From the NCBI GenBank assembly GCA_021850485.1, contig JAJZLY010000009.1, positions 39,374 through 103,373 on the forward strand: DNA of 64,000 bases, in the 5' to 3' direction. The DNA is from Bacillota bacterium. GTDB taxonomy: Bacteria; Bacillota; Sulfobacillia; JAJZYS01; JAJZLH01. The notes under the pieces were generated by a model. It was not told the DNA's origin and made no database searches. It worked only from the letters and a program-made list of their open reading frames with translations. The translations under genes were made by a program, and so were the position numbers. Positions 32,916 to 40,739 of this stretch are shown piece by piece (position 1 is the first letter of the stretch; the number at the start of each line of letters is the position of its first letter).

Positions 32916-33032
32916 GCGAAGGCGCCGGGTAGACCGCCCAGGCGGTCATGTCCTGCCAGGAAGTGCGCTGGCGATGAGGAACATAGTGCACGACCGGAGT
33001 GAGCAGAGGACGCACAGGGAGACAGAGCAAAC

Positions 33033-34181
33033 ATGATCCGGATCCTGACTGCGGGCGAGTCCCATGGCCCAGCACTGGTGGGCATCTTGGAGGGCATGCC
33101 GGCTGGTGTGAAGATCGCTCAGCGGGCGATCGACAAAGATCTTTCCCGACGCCAGATGGGATATGGCCGCGGTGGCCGCATGCAGATTGAGCGCGACCGG
33201 GCACAGATCTTATCGGGCGTCCGCTTCGGCGAGGCGATCGGCTCTCCGATCGCCCTCTTGATCACGAATCGCGATTTTGCTCACTGGCAAGACCGGATGG
33301 CCAATTCCGGACCACCAACTGGGCCAGCCGTGACCAGACCGCGCCCTGGGCACGCCGATCTGGCCGGAGCACTCAAGTACGGCCGCACGGACGCCCGCGA
33401 CATTCTGGAGCGGGCATCGGCTCGAGAGACGGCGATGCGGGTGGCCTTAGGCGCACTGGCCAAGACGCTGCTGGCCACCTGTGGCATCCAGGTGCTCTCG
33501 CACGTGACCGCTCTGGGTGGCGTACAGGCGGACGTGGGCGTACTCACACCGGCGGATTTGGCCAGAATCGATCGTTCTCCGGTGCGGACGGCTGACCCCC
33601 AGGCGGAAGTCGCCATGATCGCAGCCATTGATCGGGCCAAGGAGGCCGGAGATACCCTGGGCGGGATGGTCGAGGTGGTGGCCTTCGGGGTACCAGTGGG
33701 CCTTGGCTCCCACGCCCAGTACGATCGACGGCTGGATGCGGCTGTAGCCGGTGCGATGGTTTCCATCCCTGCGATCAAGGGAGCGGAGGTCGGCGACGCC
33801 TGGTGGTCGGCCGATCAGGTCGGTTCGATGGTGCACGACCCGATCGGATTCACACCCGGCGAGGGATTCACCCGCCCCACCAATCGGGCGGGCGGGATCG
33901 AAGGCGGGATGTCCAACGGCCAGCCGATCCGGGTGCGAATTGCGATGAAGCCCCTGTCCAGCCTGCGCCGGCCGCTGGCCAGCACTGACCTGATCACGCA
34001 TAAGCCGTTTGACGCCCAAGTTGAGCGCTCCGACGTGGTCGCCCTACCAGCTGCCGGTGTGGTGGCAGAAGCGGTGCTGGCGCTGGTTTTGGCCAGCGCA
34101 CTCACTGAGAAGTTCGGTGCCGATACCCTGACTGAGCTGAAACGGGCCAAACGGGCCTACGAAAGGCGGCTACCACGTTGA
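33033..34181 (+). CDS. aroC: Chorismate synthase
   Basis: A 382-residue FMN-dependent enzyme making chorismate from EPSP. Signature segments are TAGESHGPALVGILEGMPAG at the start, GYGRGGRMQIE, RPRPGHADLAGALKYG with DARDILERASARETA, and the C-terminal GGIEGGMSNGQPI and DVVALPAAGVVAEA. Length is standard. It is preceded by 117 bases in which I see no regulatory structure, and by GGGAGACAG before the ATG. It overlaps aroKB by four bases (TTGA), so the two are coupled. Confidence 0.95.
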   Translation: MIRILTAGESHGPALVGILEGMPAGVKIAQRAIDKDLSRRQMGYGRGGRMQIERDRAQILSGVRFGEAIGSPIALLITNRDFAHWQDRMANSGPPTGPAVTRPRPGHADLAGALKYGRTDARDILERASARETAMRVALGALAKTLLATCGIQVLSHVTALGGVQADVGVLTPADLARIDRSPVRTADPQAEVAMIAAIDRAKEAGDTLGGMVEVVAFGVPVGLGSHAQYDRRLDAAVAGAMVSIPAIKGAEVGDAWWSADQVGSMVHDPIGFTPGEGFTRPTNRAGGIEGGMSNGQPIRVRIAMKPLSSLRRPLASTDLITHKPFDAQVERSDVVALPAAGVVAEAVLALVLASALTEKFGADTLTELKRAKRAYERRLPR

Positions 34182-35689
34182 AAGTTGCGCTCACGGGTCT
34201 GCCCGGCGCTGGCAAGAGCCTGGTTGGCAGGCTCCTCGCCGATGAACTCGGTATCCCGTTTTTGGATCTCGACGACGAGGTCAGCCGGGAGGCGGGATCA
34301 GAGCCGGCCCGTCTGATCGACAGCCTCGGCTTGGATGCCTTTCGCAGCCTGGAGCATCGCATCCTGACTCGCGTCAGCGGAGAGCATGATGGCCTGCTGG
34401 CCCTCGGCGGCGGCAGTCTGGACGATCCACGAAACGCTCAGCTGTTGCGGGAGTGGCGCCTGATCTGGCTGCGGCCGTCGCTGACCACGCTGGTTCGCCG
34501 CCTGTCTGGAGACGACAGCCGGCCGCTCTTGCGCGGAAATCTGGCTGCCCGCCTGGACGACATCAACCTGCGCCGACGGCCGATCTTCTCGAGACTGGCG
34601 GAGGCGAGCTTTGAGGCCGAGACCGAGGCATCAGAGGTGGCGCGCCTGGTGGGCCGCTATGTGCAGGAGGTCGAATGGGTCGGCCCCGGCGTACTGTGGG
34701 GCAGAGGCAGCCGGCACCATCTTGCTCGTTTTGCCCCCGGGCGGGCAGCGGCGGTCATCGCCCAGCCAGTGACCCAGCACTGGAGCGAGGAGATCCGGCG
34801 GGCGCTACCAGAGGTGCCCATTTTGGCCTTTGACGACCACGAGGACAAGAAGACACTGGACAGCGTGCGTAGCCTGTACGGCTGGGCAGCTCAGCAGGCC
34901 TTCGATCGCACCACCACCGTATTTGCGGTTGGCGGTGGCGTAACGGTCGATGTCGTCGGCTTTTTGGCGGCCACCTACTTGCGCGGTCTGCCCCTGGTGG
35001 ACGTGCCTACGACCCTGCTGGCGGCGGTGGATGCGGGGATCGGCGGCAAGGTTGGCGTGGACCTGCCGGAGGGCAAAAACCTGGTCGGAGCCTTCCATAC
35101 GCCTCGCATCACGGTCGTGGACCCGGAGTTTTGGGCCAGCCTGCCGACGTCGGTGTTGGCCGACGCCATGGCCGAAATTGTCAAGGCGGCTTTGCTGGAA
35201 GGTGACTCCGCCTTGGAGGCGCTCGAGGAGATGGCCTGGCCAGCTACGCCGGAGGACCTGGAGCCCGTGGCCCGGCGCGCTGTGGCTGTGAAGATGGCGA
35301 TCGTGGAGGCCGATCCCAAGGAGGAGGCCGAGCGAACCTACCTGAATCTGGGACACACGGTTGGCCATGCCTTGGAGCAGGCCACTGGCTATCAAATGTC
35401 GCACGGCCATGCCGTAGCGATTGGCTTGAGTGCCATCTTGCGCTTCGGTGCCCCCCAGGGCAGGGCTGACGGTTTGGTGCGGCGCGTCGAGCAGTTGTTG
35501 CTGCGCTTTGGCCTGCCGATCTATGCCGATATCCCGCCCGAGCAGTTGATGCAGCCGATGGGCTTGGACAAAAAACGCAGTGATGGCGCCAAGCGACTGG
35601 TGCTGTTGGAACGGCCCGGCCACCCCTACCTGGCTGCGGCCAATGATGCAGACTTGCGACGTCTTGCCGAGCAGATGGTGCGCGACTGA
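34178..35689 (+). CDS. aroKB: Bifunctional shikimate kinase / 3-dehydroquinate synthase fusion
   Basis: A 503-residue fusion. Residues 1-165 are shikimate kinase: Walker A GLPGAGKS (7-14), LDLDDEV, LALGGGSLDD, and the lid RPLLRGN. Residues about 170-503 are dehydroquinate synthase: AVGGGVTVDVVGFLAATYLRG, VPTTLLAAVDAGIGGKVGVD, KNLVGAFHTP, and the zinc ligands in NLGHTVGHALE and SHGHAVAIG. The pathway would proceed from DAHP to DHQ and later shikimate to shikimate-3-phosphate. TTG start at 34178 overlaps aroC. Fusion order kinase-first is known in some bacteria. The riboswitch-led pilus operon follows. Confidence 0.93.
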   Translation: MKVALTGLPGAGKSLVGRLLADELGIPFLDLDDEVSREAGSEPARLIDSLGLDAFRSLEHRILTRVSGEHDGLLALGGGSLDDPRNAQLLREWRLIWLRPSLTTLVRRLSGDDSRPLLRGNLAARLDDINLRRRPIFSRLAEASFEAETEASEVARLVGRYVQEVEWVGPGVLWGRGSRHHLARFAPGRAAAVIAQPVTQHWSEEIRRALPEVPILAFDDHEDKKTLDSVRSLYGWAAQQAFDRTTTVFAVGGGVTVDVVGFLAATYLRGLPLVDVPTTLLAAVDAGIGGKVGVDLPEGKNLVGAFHTPRITVVDPEFWASLPTSVLADAMAEIVKAALLEGDSALEALEEMAWPATPEDLEPVARRAVAVKMAIVEADPKEEAERTYLNLGHTVGHALEQATGYQMSHGHAVAIGLSAILRFGAPQGRADGLVRRVEQLLLRFGLPIYADIPPEQLMQPMGLDKKRSDGAKRLVLLERPGHPYLAAANDADLRRLAEQMVRD

Positions 35690-35728
35690 TTACTGGGGCG
35701 AGACTTTTGGGAATCTGACGACTCCTAC

Positions 35729-35756
35729 TTGACATCTTGATGTAATGGCCTAAGAG
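35729..35756 (+). promoter_or_regulatory. Sigma-70-like promoter of the flp/tad operon
   Basis: A perfect -35 box TTGACA (35729-35734) is followed after 16 bases by TAAGAG (35751-35756), a poor match to -10. Predicted initiation near 35763 would start the transcript about 15 bases before the riboswitch core, which supports the assignment. The surrounding sequence is more AT-rich than the coding regions. A different -10 choice is possible. Confidence 0.5.
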
Positions 35757-35777
35757 TGGAGAACAAATTGAATGTCC

Positions 35778-35866
35778 AGCGAGAAAGGCAAACACGTCGA
35801 AAGGCGTGGACGCAAAACCACGGGCCTGAAGCTCCCCTCGGGAGACAGGCAGCCGGGTTGCCGAAC
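35778..35866 (+). promoter_or_regulatory. Cyclic-di-GMP-I (GEMM) riboswitch aptamer
   Basis: Sequence and order match the GEMM-I consensus. GGCAAAC leads into a hairpin CACGTC-GAAA-GGCGTG with a GNRA tetraloop, followed by the conserved GACGCAAA (35809-35816). A second stem with CC-acg-GGCCT on one side and AGGCAGCCGGG on the other contains a variable GCTCCCCTCGGGAG arm, and the element closes with GGTTGCC. The GAAA loop and the CCTGAA receptor side are those that dock in known structures. It lies between a promoter and a terminator ahead of the Flp pilin gene, so pilus expression should respond to c-di-GMP; direction of the response cannot be told. Confidence 0.88.
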
Positions 35867-35876
35867 GGGCGTGTTA

Positions 35877-35926
35877 GGAAGCCCTGAAAGCTTCCCCGCC
35901 TAGACGGACGGGGGGGCTTTCCTCTT
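35877..35926 (+). terminator. Intrinsic terminator with competing antiterminator of the riboswitch
   Basis: AAAGCTTCCCCGCC (35887-35900) pairs with GGaCGGGGGGGCTTT (35906-35920, one bulged A, two G-U pairs) and is followed by CCTCTTTCTC, a pyrimidine/U-rich tail typical of an intrinsic terminator. An alternative hairpin GGAAGC (35877-35882)/GCTTCC (35890-35895) uses the same left strand and would prevent the terminator. This pair of exclusive structures is the expected expression platform. Confidence 0.75.
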
Positions 35927-35957
35927 TCTCCGGACGTATGGGAAGGAGGTTTGCCAG

Positions 35958-36125
35958 ATGCTGTCACTCATGTCTCTATGGAATGTCCTGCGCAACCAGC
36001 GTGGTCAGGGCATGGTGGAGTACGCACTCATCATTGCTCTGATCGCAGTCGCCTTGGTCTTGGCCCTGACTAATCTCGGAGCCGGTATCGGAGCCATCTT
36101 CACCAAGATCACAACCAGCCTCTGA
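35958..36125 (+). CDS. flp: Flp/Fap-type pilin
   Basis: A 55-residue prepilin. The short positively charged leader ends in RNQRGQG, followed by the conserved MVEYALIIALIAVALVLALT hydrophobic helix with the Glu-Tyr pair that defines Flp pilins; cleavage by the A24 peptidase is expected after the glycine of the leader. It is the major subunit of Tad pili used for surface adhesion. AGGAGGT lies eight bases before the ATG. It is the first gene behind the c-di-GMP riboswitch terminator and is followed by a stable hairpin that may set its high expression relative to downstream genes. Confidence 0.92.
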   Translation: MLSLMSLWNVLRNQRGQGMVEYALIIALIAVALVLALTNLGAGIGAIFTKITTSL

Positions 36126-36149
36126 TCCCAGGGCCGAACAGCGAGGGCA

Positions 36150-36174
36150 CCAGGGGGCGAACTCCGCCCCCTGG
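36150..36174 (+). terminator. Stable hairpin after the pilin gene (attenuator or mRNA stabiliser)
   Basis: CCAGGGGGCG (36150-36159) pairs perfectly with CGCCCCCTGG (36165-36174) around a 5-base loop. It lies 25 bases after the flp stop and before tadE. No U-run follows, so partial termination, or protection of the upstream pilin message from 3' decay, is more likely than a full stop of the operon. Confidence 0.55.
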
Positions 36175-36204
36175 ACCTGTCGCCAGCTAAAGAGAGGGAC
36201 TGTC

Positions 36205-36606
36205 GTGGCCAAAACTCACCGTTTCGCGCGTGACCGACAGTCTGGTCAGGCAGCGGTTGAATTTGCGCTCATCTTGCCGCTTTTGGTGTTGCTGTTGGTC
36301 GGCGTGGTTCAGGTGGGAGCGATCTTGTCGGCCGCTCTGACCCTGCAGATGGCGGCGGCCGAAGGGGCGCGAGTCGCCATCACCGGAGCCACCAACGCCC
36401 AGATCGCAGCTCAAGTCGACCAGGTGGCCTCGGATCTGCCCGCTACCGGCTTGGTGATTACGATCACGCCCAGTGGGGCACGCCAGGCTGGCAGCAATGT
36501 CACTGTCTCGGTCAGCTACCAGGCACCGGTGCTGTTTGGAACCTTGGCCGGTCTGTGGGGCAGCACCATCCCGGTGTCTGGCAGCGCCACCATGGGCATG
36601 GAGTAG
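36205..36606 (+). CDS. tadE: TadE-like minor pseudopilin
   Basis: A 133-residue protein with the TadE signature near the N-terminus: DRQSGQAAVEFALILPLLVL, a pseudopilin-like segment with Glu at position 5 after the processing glycine, followed by a small extracytoplasmic domain rich in Ala, Thr and Val. TadE proteins are processed by the same prepilin peptidase and needed for Flp pilus assembly. Start GTG at 36205 lies behind AGAGAGGGA. The next gene, the TadG-like protein, follows after six bases. Confidence 0.85.
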   Translation: MAKTHRFARDRQSGQAAVEFALILPLLVLLLVGVVQVGAILSAALTLQMAAAEGARVAITGATNAQIAAQVDQVASDLPATGLVITITPSGARQAGSNVTVSVSYQAPVLFGTLAGLWGSTIPVSGSATMGME

Positions 36607-36612
36607 TGATCG

Positions 36613-37557
36613 ATGAGAGGCGGCGGCAGCGTGCAGAGGTCGGGGACGCGAAACTGGAACCAGCGGGGCTCGGTGATCGTCATCGTGGCGGTCTCCGCAG
36701 TGTTCGTGCTCGGGTTCTTTACGCTCTCGCTCGACGCCGGCCGCGTCTACGTGCTGAAGGAACAGTTGCAGACTGCTGCTGACGCCAGTGCGCTGGCCGG
36801 CGCTAGCCTCTTGCCCACCTCACCGAGCGGTGCCGTCACAGCCGCCGTGAACACCGCTGTGGCCAACGGCGTACCAGCGGCCGATGTGACCGCCGCCGTG
36901 ACCGGGGCAGCCGGCAACCAGTTGACGGTCACGATCGTGGAGCGAGAGCCGCTGGTCTTCGGCCCGCTGATCGGCATTTCCAGCGCTCAGGTTTCAGCCG
37001 TCGCCGGAGCCGCCATTGGGCAGCTGAACACCTTTACCGGCTTGTTGCCGCTAGGTGTCGAGATGACGACATGGACCACAGGTCAGACCTACACCTTGAA
37101 GATTGGCAACGGGTCCACCTCTAACGGCGACCTCGGTCCGGTATGGTTCGGCGACGGCTCGCCCGGCGCCACCACCTACGAACAAGACCTGATCAACGGC
37201 ACCCAGCTGCCGATCACAGTCGGCGAAACGATCAGCACCCAGCCCGGCGACATGGTGGGGCCGACAGAGCAAGGACTTTCGGCCAGGCTGGCGGCGTGCT
37301 CAGCCGCTGGAGAGGCGTCGGCAGAGGGCAGTGGGTCCACGATTGTCAACTCGCCGTGCCTGATGTACCTGCCCATCATCCTGCCGCCGAGTGGCGGCCG
37401 CACCACGGTGACCGTACTTGGCTTTGCGGCCTTCTGGCTGCAGTCCGTGCATGGGGGAGCGGTGACCGGATCTTTCATCAGCGCCGTGGTGAACGGGTCC
37501 ATCGGCCCCTACGTGCCGTCTACGACCAACCTGATGGGTGTCACCCTTGACCAATAA
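36613..37557 (+). CDS. tadG: TadG-like pilus assembly protein (Flp pilus-associated)
   Basis: A 314-residue protein. The N-terminal segment RGSVIVIVAVSAVFVLGFFT, then LDAGRVYVLKEQLQTAADASALAGA, is the TadE/TadG-like pseudopilin anchor and helix found in Flp pilus-associated proteins. The extracytoplasmic part resembles von-Willebrand-poor TadG forms without MIDAS motif, so adhesion function is uncertain. Residues about 150-260 contain two cysteines (CSAAGE, SPCLMY) that may form a disulfide. ATG start at 36613, six bases after tadE. Fifteen bases separate it from the cpaB-like gene. Confidence 0.8.
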   Translation: MRGGGSVQRSGTRNWNQRGSVIVIVAVSAVFVLGFFTLSLDAGRVYVLKEQLQTAADASALAGASLLPTSPSGAVTAAVNTAVANGVPAADVTAAVTGAAGNQLTVTIVEREPLVFGPLIGISSAQVSAVAGAAIGQLNTFTGLLPLGVEMTTWTTGQTYTLKIGNGSTSNGDLGPVWFGDGSPGATTYEQDLINGTQLPITVGETISTQPGDMVGPTEQGLSARLAACSAAGEASAEGSGSTIVNSPCLMYLPIILPPSGGRTTVTVLGFAAFWLQSVHGGAVTGSFISAVVNGSIGPYVPSTTNLMGVTLDQ

Positions 37558-37572
37558 CGGAGGCAACAAGTC

Positions 37573-38238
37573 GTGAGCATCGGCCGGCGCAGTTGGTTAC
37601 GTGTTGTCCTGCCTCTATTGGCGGCCGTGATCGTCGTTGCCGCCTTCTTGATCGTTTCCAGAGCTCCGGTTGCCCGGTTGCAACACGTGCTGGTGACCAC
37701 TCAGGCGCTGGCGGCCGGTACCGTACTGACGGCTGCGGATGTGAGCGAGGCGACGACGCCGACATTGGCAGTCGGTGATCTGACCGCCGTCCAAAACGCG
37801 ATCGGCCAGACGCTGACCGTGCCGTTGGCGGCGGGGGAGCACATTCGCCAAGAAGATCTGGTGCCACCGCTGAGCGCCGCCCTGACTCAGGAGCTGCCGG
37901 TCGGCGAGCGGGCGGTCACTGTCTCCCTAACCGCGGTGGCCGCCGTCGGCTTTCAGCTGGTCCCCGGCAACCGGGTCGATGTCATCGCCACATTTGGTGC
38001 GAGCAGCGGACCGAAGAATGCTCCACTCTCCGACCTCGTGCTCAGCAACGTGCTGATCCTGCGGGTGGCGGCACCTGCCACTGGGGCCACCAACGGCCTG
38101 ATCACCCTGGAGCTGACGCCAACCCAGGTGGCCACTCTGGAATTGTCTCAGCAGTTGGGCAGCATTACCCTGGCTCTTCGCCCGGCCCGTGACCACGTGC
38201 CGGCTAGTGCACTTCAGGAGGTGACAGTACTGCCATGA
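37573..38238 (+). CDS. cpaB: CpaB/RcpC-type pilus assembly protein with SAF domain
   Basis: A 221-residue protein with one N-terminal membrane segment (VVLPLLAAVIVVAAFLIV) and a SAF domain (VTTQALAAGTVLTAADVSEA), then the RcpC-like part VPLAAGEHIRQEDL, TVSLTAVAAVGFQLVPGNRVDVIA. CpaB/RcpC sits in the periplasm-equivalent space and is required for Flp pilus biogenesis. The start is GTG at 37573. It overlaps the CpaE-like ATPase gene by four bases (ATGA). Confidence 0.88.
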   Translation: MSIGRRSWLRVVLPLLAAVIVVAAFLIVSRAPVARLQHVLVTTQALAAGTVLTAADVSEATTPTLAVGDLTAVQNAIGQTLTVPLAAGEHIRQEDLVPPLSAALTQELPVGERAVTVSLTAVAAVGFQLVPGNRVDVIATFGASSGPKNAPLSDLVLSNVLILRVAAPATGATNGLITLELTPTQVATLELSQQLGSITLALRPARDHVPASALQEVTVLP

Positions 38239-39428
38239 GTGAGATCAGAGATGAGACCACCGTCGTGTTCGCCCTGCCCCGGCGAGCTGATCTGGACGCC
38301 CTGCGCACCATGCTGGGTGCCGAGGTGAAGGTGCTCGGCGAGGCCACCAGCTTTCGCGAGGCAACGGCCCTGATCACCCGCCACCGACCGGAGGTCGCGC
38401 TGGTGTCCAGCCAGCTTCCCGATGGCGACGTCTCCAGTTGGCTGGAACAAGACAGCCCGCTCGGTCAGACCAAATTGATCGTGCTGGCCACAGACCCCCA
38501 GCCGGAGGACTACCGCACCGCCATGCGCATCGGGGCGTTGGACCTGCTGCCCATGCCGCTGAACCCAGGGAGTATCCTGGAGAGTCTGCGCCGGGTGGCC
38601 AAGGGCCCGGGCGAGCGCCAGGGCAAGATCGTTACCGTGTTCGCCACCAAGGGCGGGGTGGGTAAGACAACGATCGCAGCCAACGTGGCTGCAGAGCTAG
38701 CCGGGCGCAGGCAGCGGGTGTGCGTGGTCGATCTCGATCTGGAGTTTGGTTCGCTCTCCGCCTTCTTCGGAGCGGTGCCCGAGCAGACGATGGCCGATCT
38801 GGTCCGCCGGCGCGGCGCCTTCTCCTTGCCGTTGATCCAAGAAATGATGGTCACTGACCCGATTTTGGGCGTGCCGATCCTGGCCTCCCCTTTGACGCCT
38901 GATCTGGCGCCGACCGTGGACGGCGAGGGCAAAAAAGAGGTCGGTCGCAACTATGTGGCTGAGATCTTGCGCATGTTGTGCCTGGGCTACGACACCGTGG
39001 TGGTGGATACGGCCAGCCGCTTTTCGGAAGCGACGGTCAGCGCCCTGGAGATGGCCAGCACGGTGCTGCTGGTCACGGCCCCCGATGTCCCGGCCCTGCA
39101 GAGTACGGCCAAGGGACTCACCGTGTTGGTGGACAAGCTGGGATTCCAGCCCGATCGCTTGAAGTTGGTCTTGAACCGGGCCAACGCCGCCATTGGCCTG
39201 ACCGCCGAAGACATCAGCCGCTTCTTGGCCTATCCGATCTCCTATCGACTGCCCTCAGACGGGGATGCTGCGGTGCGCGCCTGCAACACCGGGGTGCCGA
39301 TCGTCAGACGCCGGCGCAGCGGTCCGCTCGCCCGGGCGCTGGCGGCGCTTGCCCAAGACGTCGCCGGTCCGCCCCAGCGGCTCACTCCCCGGCGTAGCGT
39401 GCTGCGACCACTCGGTGTCAGGAGGTAG
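38235..39428 (+). CDS. cpaE: CpaE/TadZ-like pilus-localising ATPase
   Basis: A 397-residue protein with an N-terminal atypical receiver-like domain (about residues 10-120, no clear phosphoacceptor motif), followed by a MinD/ParA-type P-loop ATPase: VFATKGGVGKTTIAANVAAE (deviant Walker A near residue 138) and VVDLDLEFGSLSAFFG. TadZ/CpaE proteins localise the pilus machine at the cell pole or along the surface. The sequence ends with an unusual basic tail (LTPRRSVLRPLGVRR). Its stop lies six bases before the CpaF-type ATPase gene. Confidence 0.88.
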   Translation: MSEIRDETTVVFALPRRADLDALRTMLGAEVKVLGEATSFREATALITRHRPEVALVSSQLPDGDVSSWLEQDSPLGQTKLIVLATDPQPEDYRTAMRIGALDLLPMPLNPGSILESLRRVAKGPGERQGKIVTVFATKGGVGKTTIAANVAAELAGRRQRVCVVDLDLEFGSLSAFFGAVPEQTMADLVRRRGAFSLPLIQEMMVTDPILGVPILASPLTPDLAPTVDGEGKKEVGRNYVAEILRMLCLGYDTVVVDTASRFSEATVSALEMASTVLLVTAPDVPALQSTAKGLTVLVDKLGFQPDRLKLVLNRANAAIGLTAEDISRFLAYPISYRLPSDGDAAVRACNTGVPIVRRRRSGPLARALAALAQDVAGPPQRLTPRRSVLRPLGVRR

Positions 39429-39434
39429 GCCAAA

Positions 39435-40739
39435 GTGTCACTTTATCGCAAGATTCACGGTGCCGATGGCGACCCATTGGCTGGGCCAGAGCGCGAGCAG
39501 TTCATCTTGCTCAGACTGGAAATCCAAAAGCGCCTGGCCAGAGAGATGGGTGCCACCAAAGGGGTGGTGCGACTGGGCGCCGCTCAGGAGCCGGAACTGC
39601 GCGAGCGGGTGATGAGCCATCTCGCCGAGGCAGAGGTGCCAACGGTGGACCGTGAGATGCTGTGCGAGGAGATCGTCTCTTCGATCATCGGCCTAGGGCC
39701 TCTGCAGGCCCTGCTGGACGACCAGTCAGTGTCTGAGATCATGGTCAATTCCAGCCGCGAGGTCTACGTCGAACGGCGCGGCAAGCTGGAGCGGACGCCG
39801 GTTCGTTTCGCCGACGACCGCGAGGTCTTGGACATGGTGGACCGCATCATCGCGCCGCTCGGCCGCCGGCTCGATGAACAGAGCCCGATGGTCGACGCCC
39901 GCCTGAAAGACGGCAGCCGGCTGAACGCCATTATCCCGCCGCTGGCGCTGCGCGGCCCGACCGTCACCATCCGCAAATTCCCCACCCGCCCGCTCGGCGT
40001 GTCTGACCTGGTCGACAATCAAACGCTGAGCCAGGAGATGGCCATCTTTCTGGAGGACTGTGTGCGCAGCCGAGTCAGTGTGGTGGTCTCGGGAGGCACC
40101 GCCTCCGGCAAGACCACCTTGTTGAACGTGTTGTCATCGTTCATCCCGGCGGACGAGCGCATCATCACGATCGAGGATGCAGCCGAGTTGCGCTTGCAGC
40201 AAGACCACGTGGTCGCCCTCGAAACTCGGCCGGTGAATCTGGAGGGGTGCGGTGAGGTTGGGATTCGCCAGTTGGTCAGAAACGCGCTGCGGATGCGGCC
40301 AGACCGGATCATCATCGGCGAGGTGCGGGCAGGCGAGGCGTTGGACATGCTGCAGGCGATGAACACCGGACACGATGGGTCTCTGACCACCGTGCATGCC
40401 AACGGGCCGAGGGAAGCGCTGTCTCGGATCGAGACCATGGTCCTGATGGCTGGCGTTGATCTGCCGCTGCGCGCCATTCGGGAGCAGATTGCGTCAGCAG
40501 TGCAGATCATCGTTCAGATCGCCCGCGGCAAGGATGGCGCCCGGCGCGTGATGCAAATCGCAGAGGTGCAGGGATTGGAGAACGAGATCATCGTCTTGGA
40601 GGTCATGTTCTCGTACGACCAAGAGGCGCACGCCTTTCGCCAGACGGGCTTTAGGCCGAAGAATGCTGATCGCATGAGCGGCGGCAGCTGGGGGCTGGGC
40701 CAACGCGATAGCACCTGGCAAGAGCGCAGCCGTGGCTAG
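39435..40739 (+). CDS. cpaF: CpaF/TadA-type secretion ATPase
   Basis: A 434-residue hexameric ATPase that powers extension and perhaps retraction of Tad pili. It has the N-terminal domain (VDREMLCEEIVSSIIGLGPL, then SVSEIMVNSSREVYVERRGK), Walker A SGGTASGKTTLLNVLSSF, Asp box DERIITIEDAAELRLQQ, Walker B RPDRIIIGEVRAGEALDML, and the His box. Start GTG at 39435. Its end overlaps the TadB gene by eight bases. Length matches the family. Confidence 0.93.
   Translation: MSLYRKIHGADGDPLAGPEREQFILLRLEIQKRLAREMGATKGVVRLGAAQEPELRERVMSHLAEAEVPTVDREMLCEEIVSSIIGLGPLQALLDDQSVSEIMVNSSREVYVERRGKLERTPVRFADDREVLDMVDRIIAPLGRRLDEQSPMVDARLKDGSRLNAIIPPLALRGPTVTIRKFPTRPLGVSDLVDNQTLSQEMAIFLEDCVRSRVSVVVSGGTASGKTTLLNVLSSFIPADERIITIEDAAELRLQQDHVVALETRPVNLEGCGEVGIRQLVRNALRMRPDRIIIGEVRAGEALDMLQAMNTGHDGSLTTVHANGPREALSRIETMVLMAGVDLPLRAIREQIASAVQIIVQIARGKDGARRVMQIAEVQGLENEIIVLEVMFSYDQEAHAFRQTGFRPKNADRMSGGSWGLGQRDSTWQERSRG

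Noticed and set aside
32916-33032. Leader or riboswitch before aroC
   Set aside because: No conserved riboswitch core, Trp/Tyr/Phe-rich leader peptide or terminator could be found in these 117 bases.
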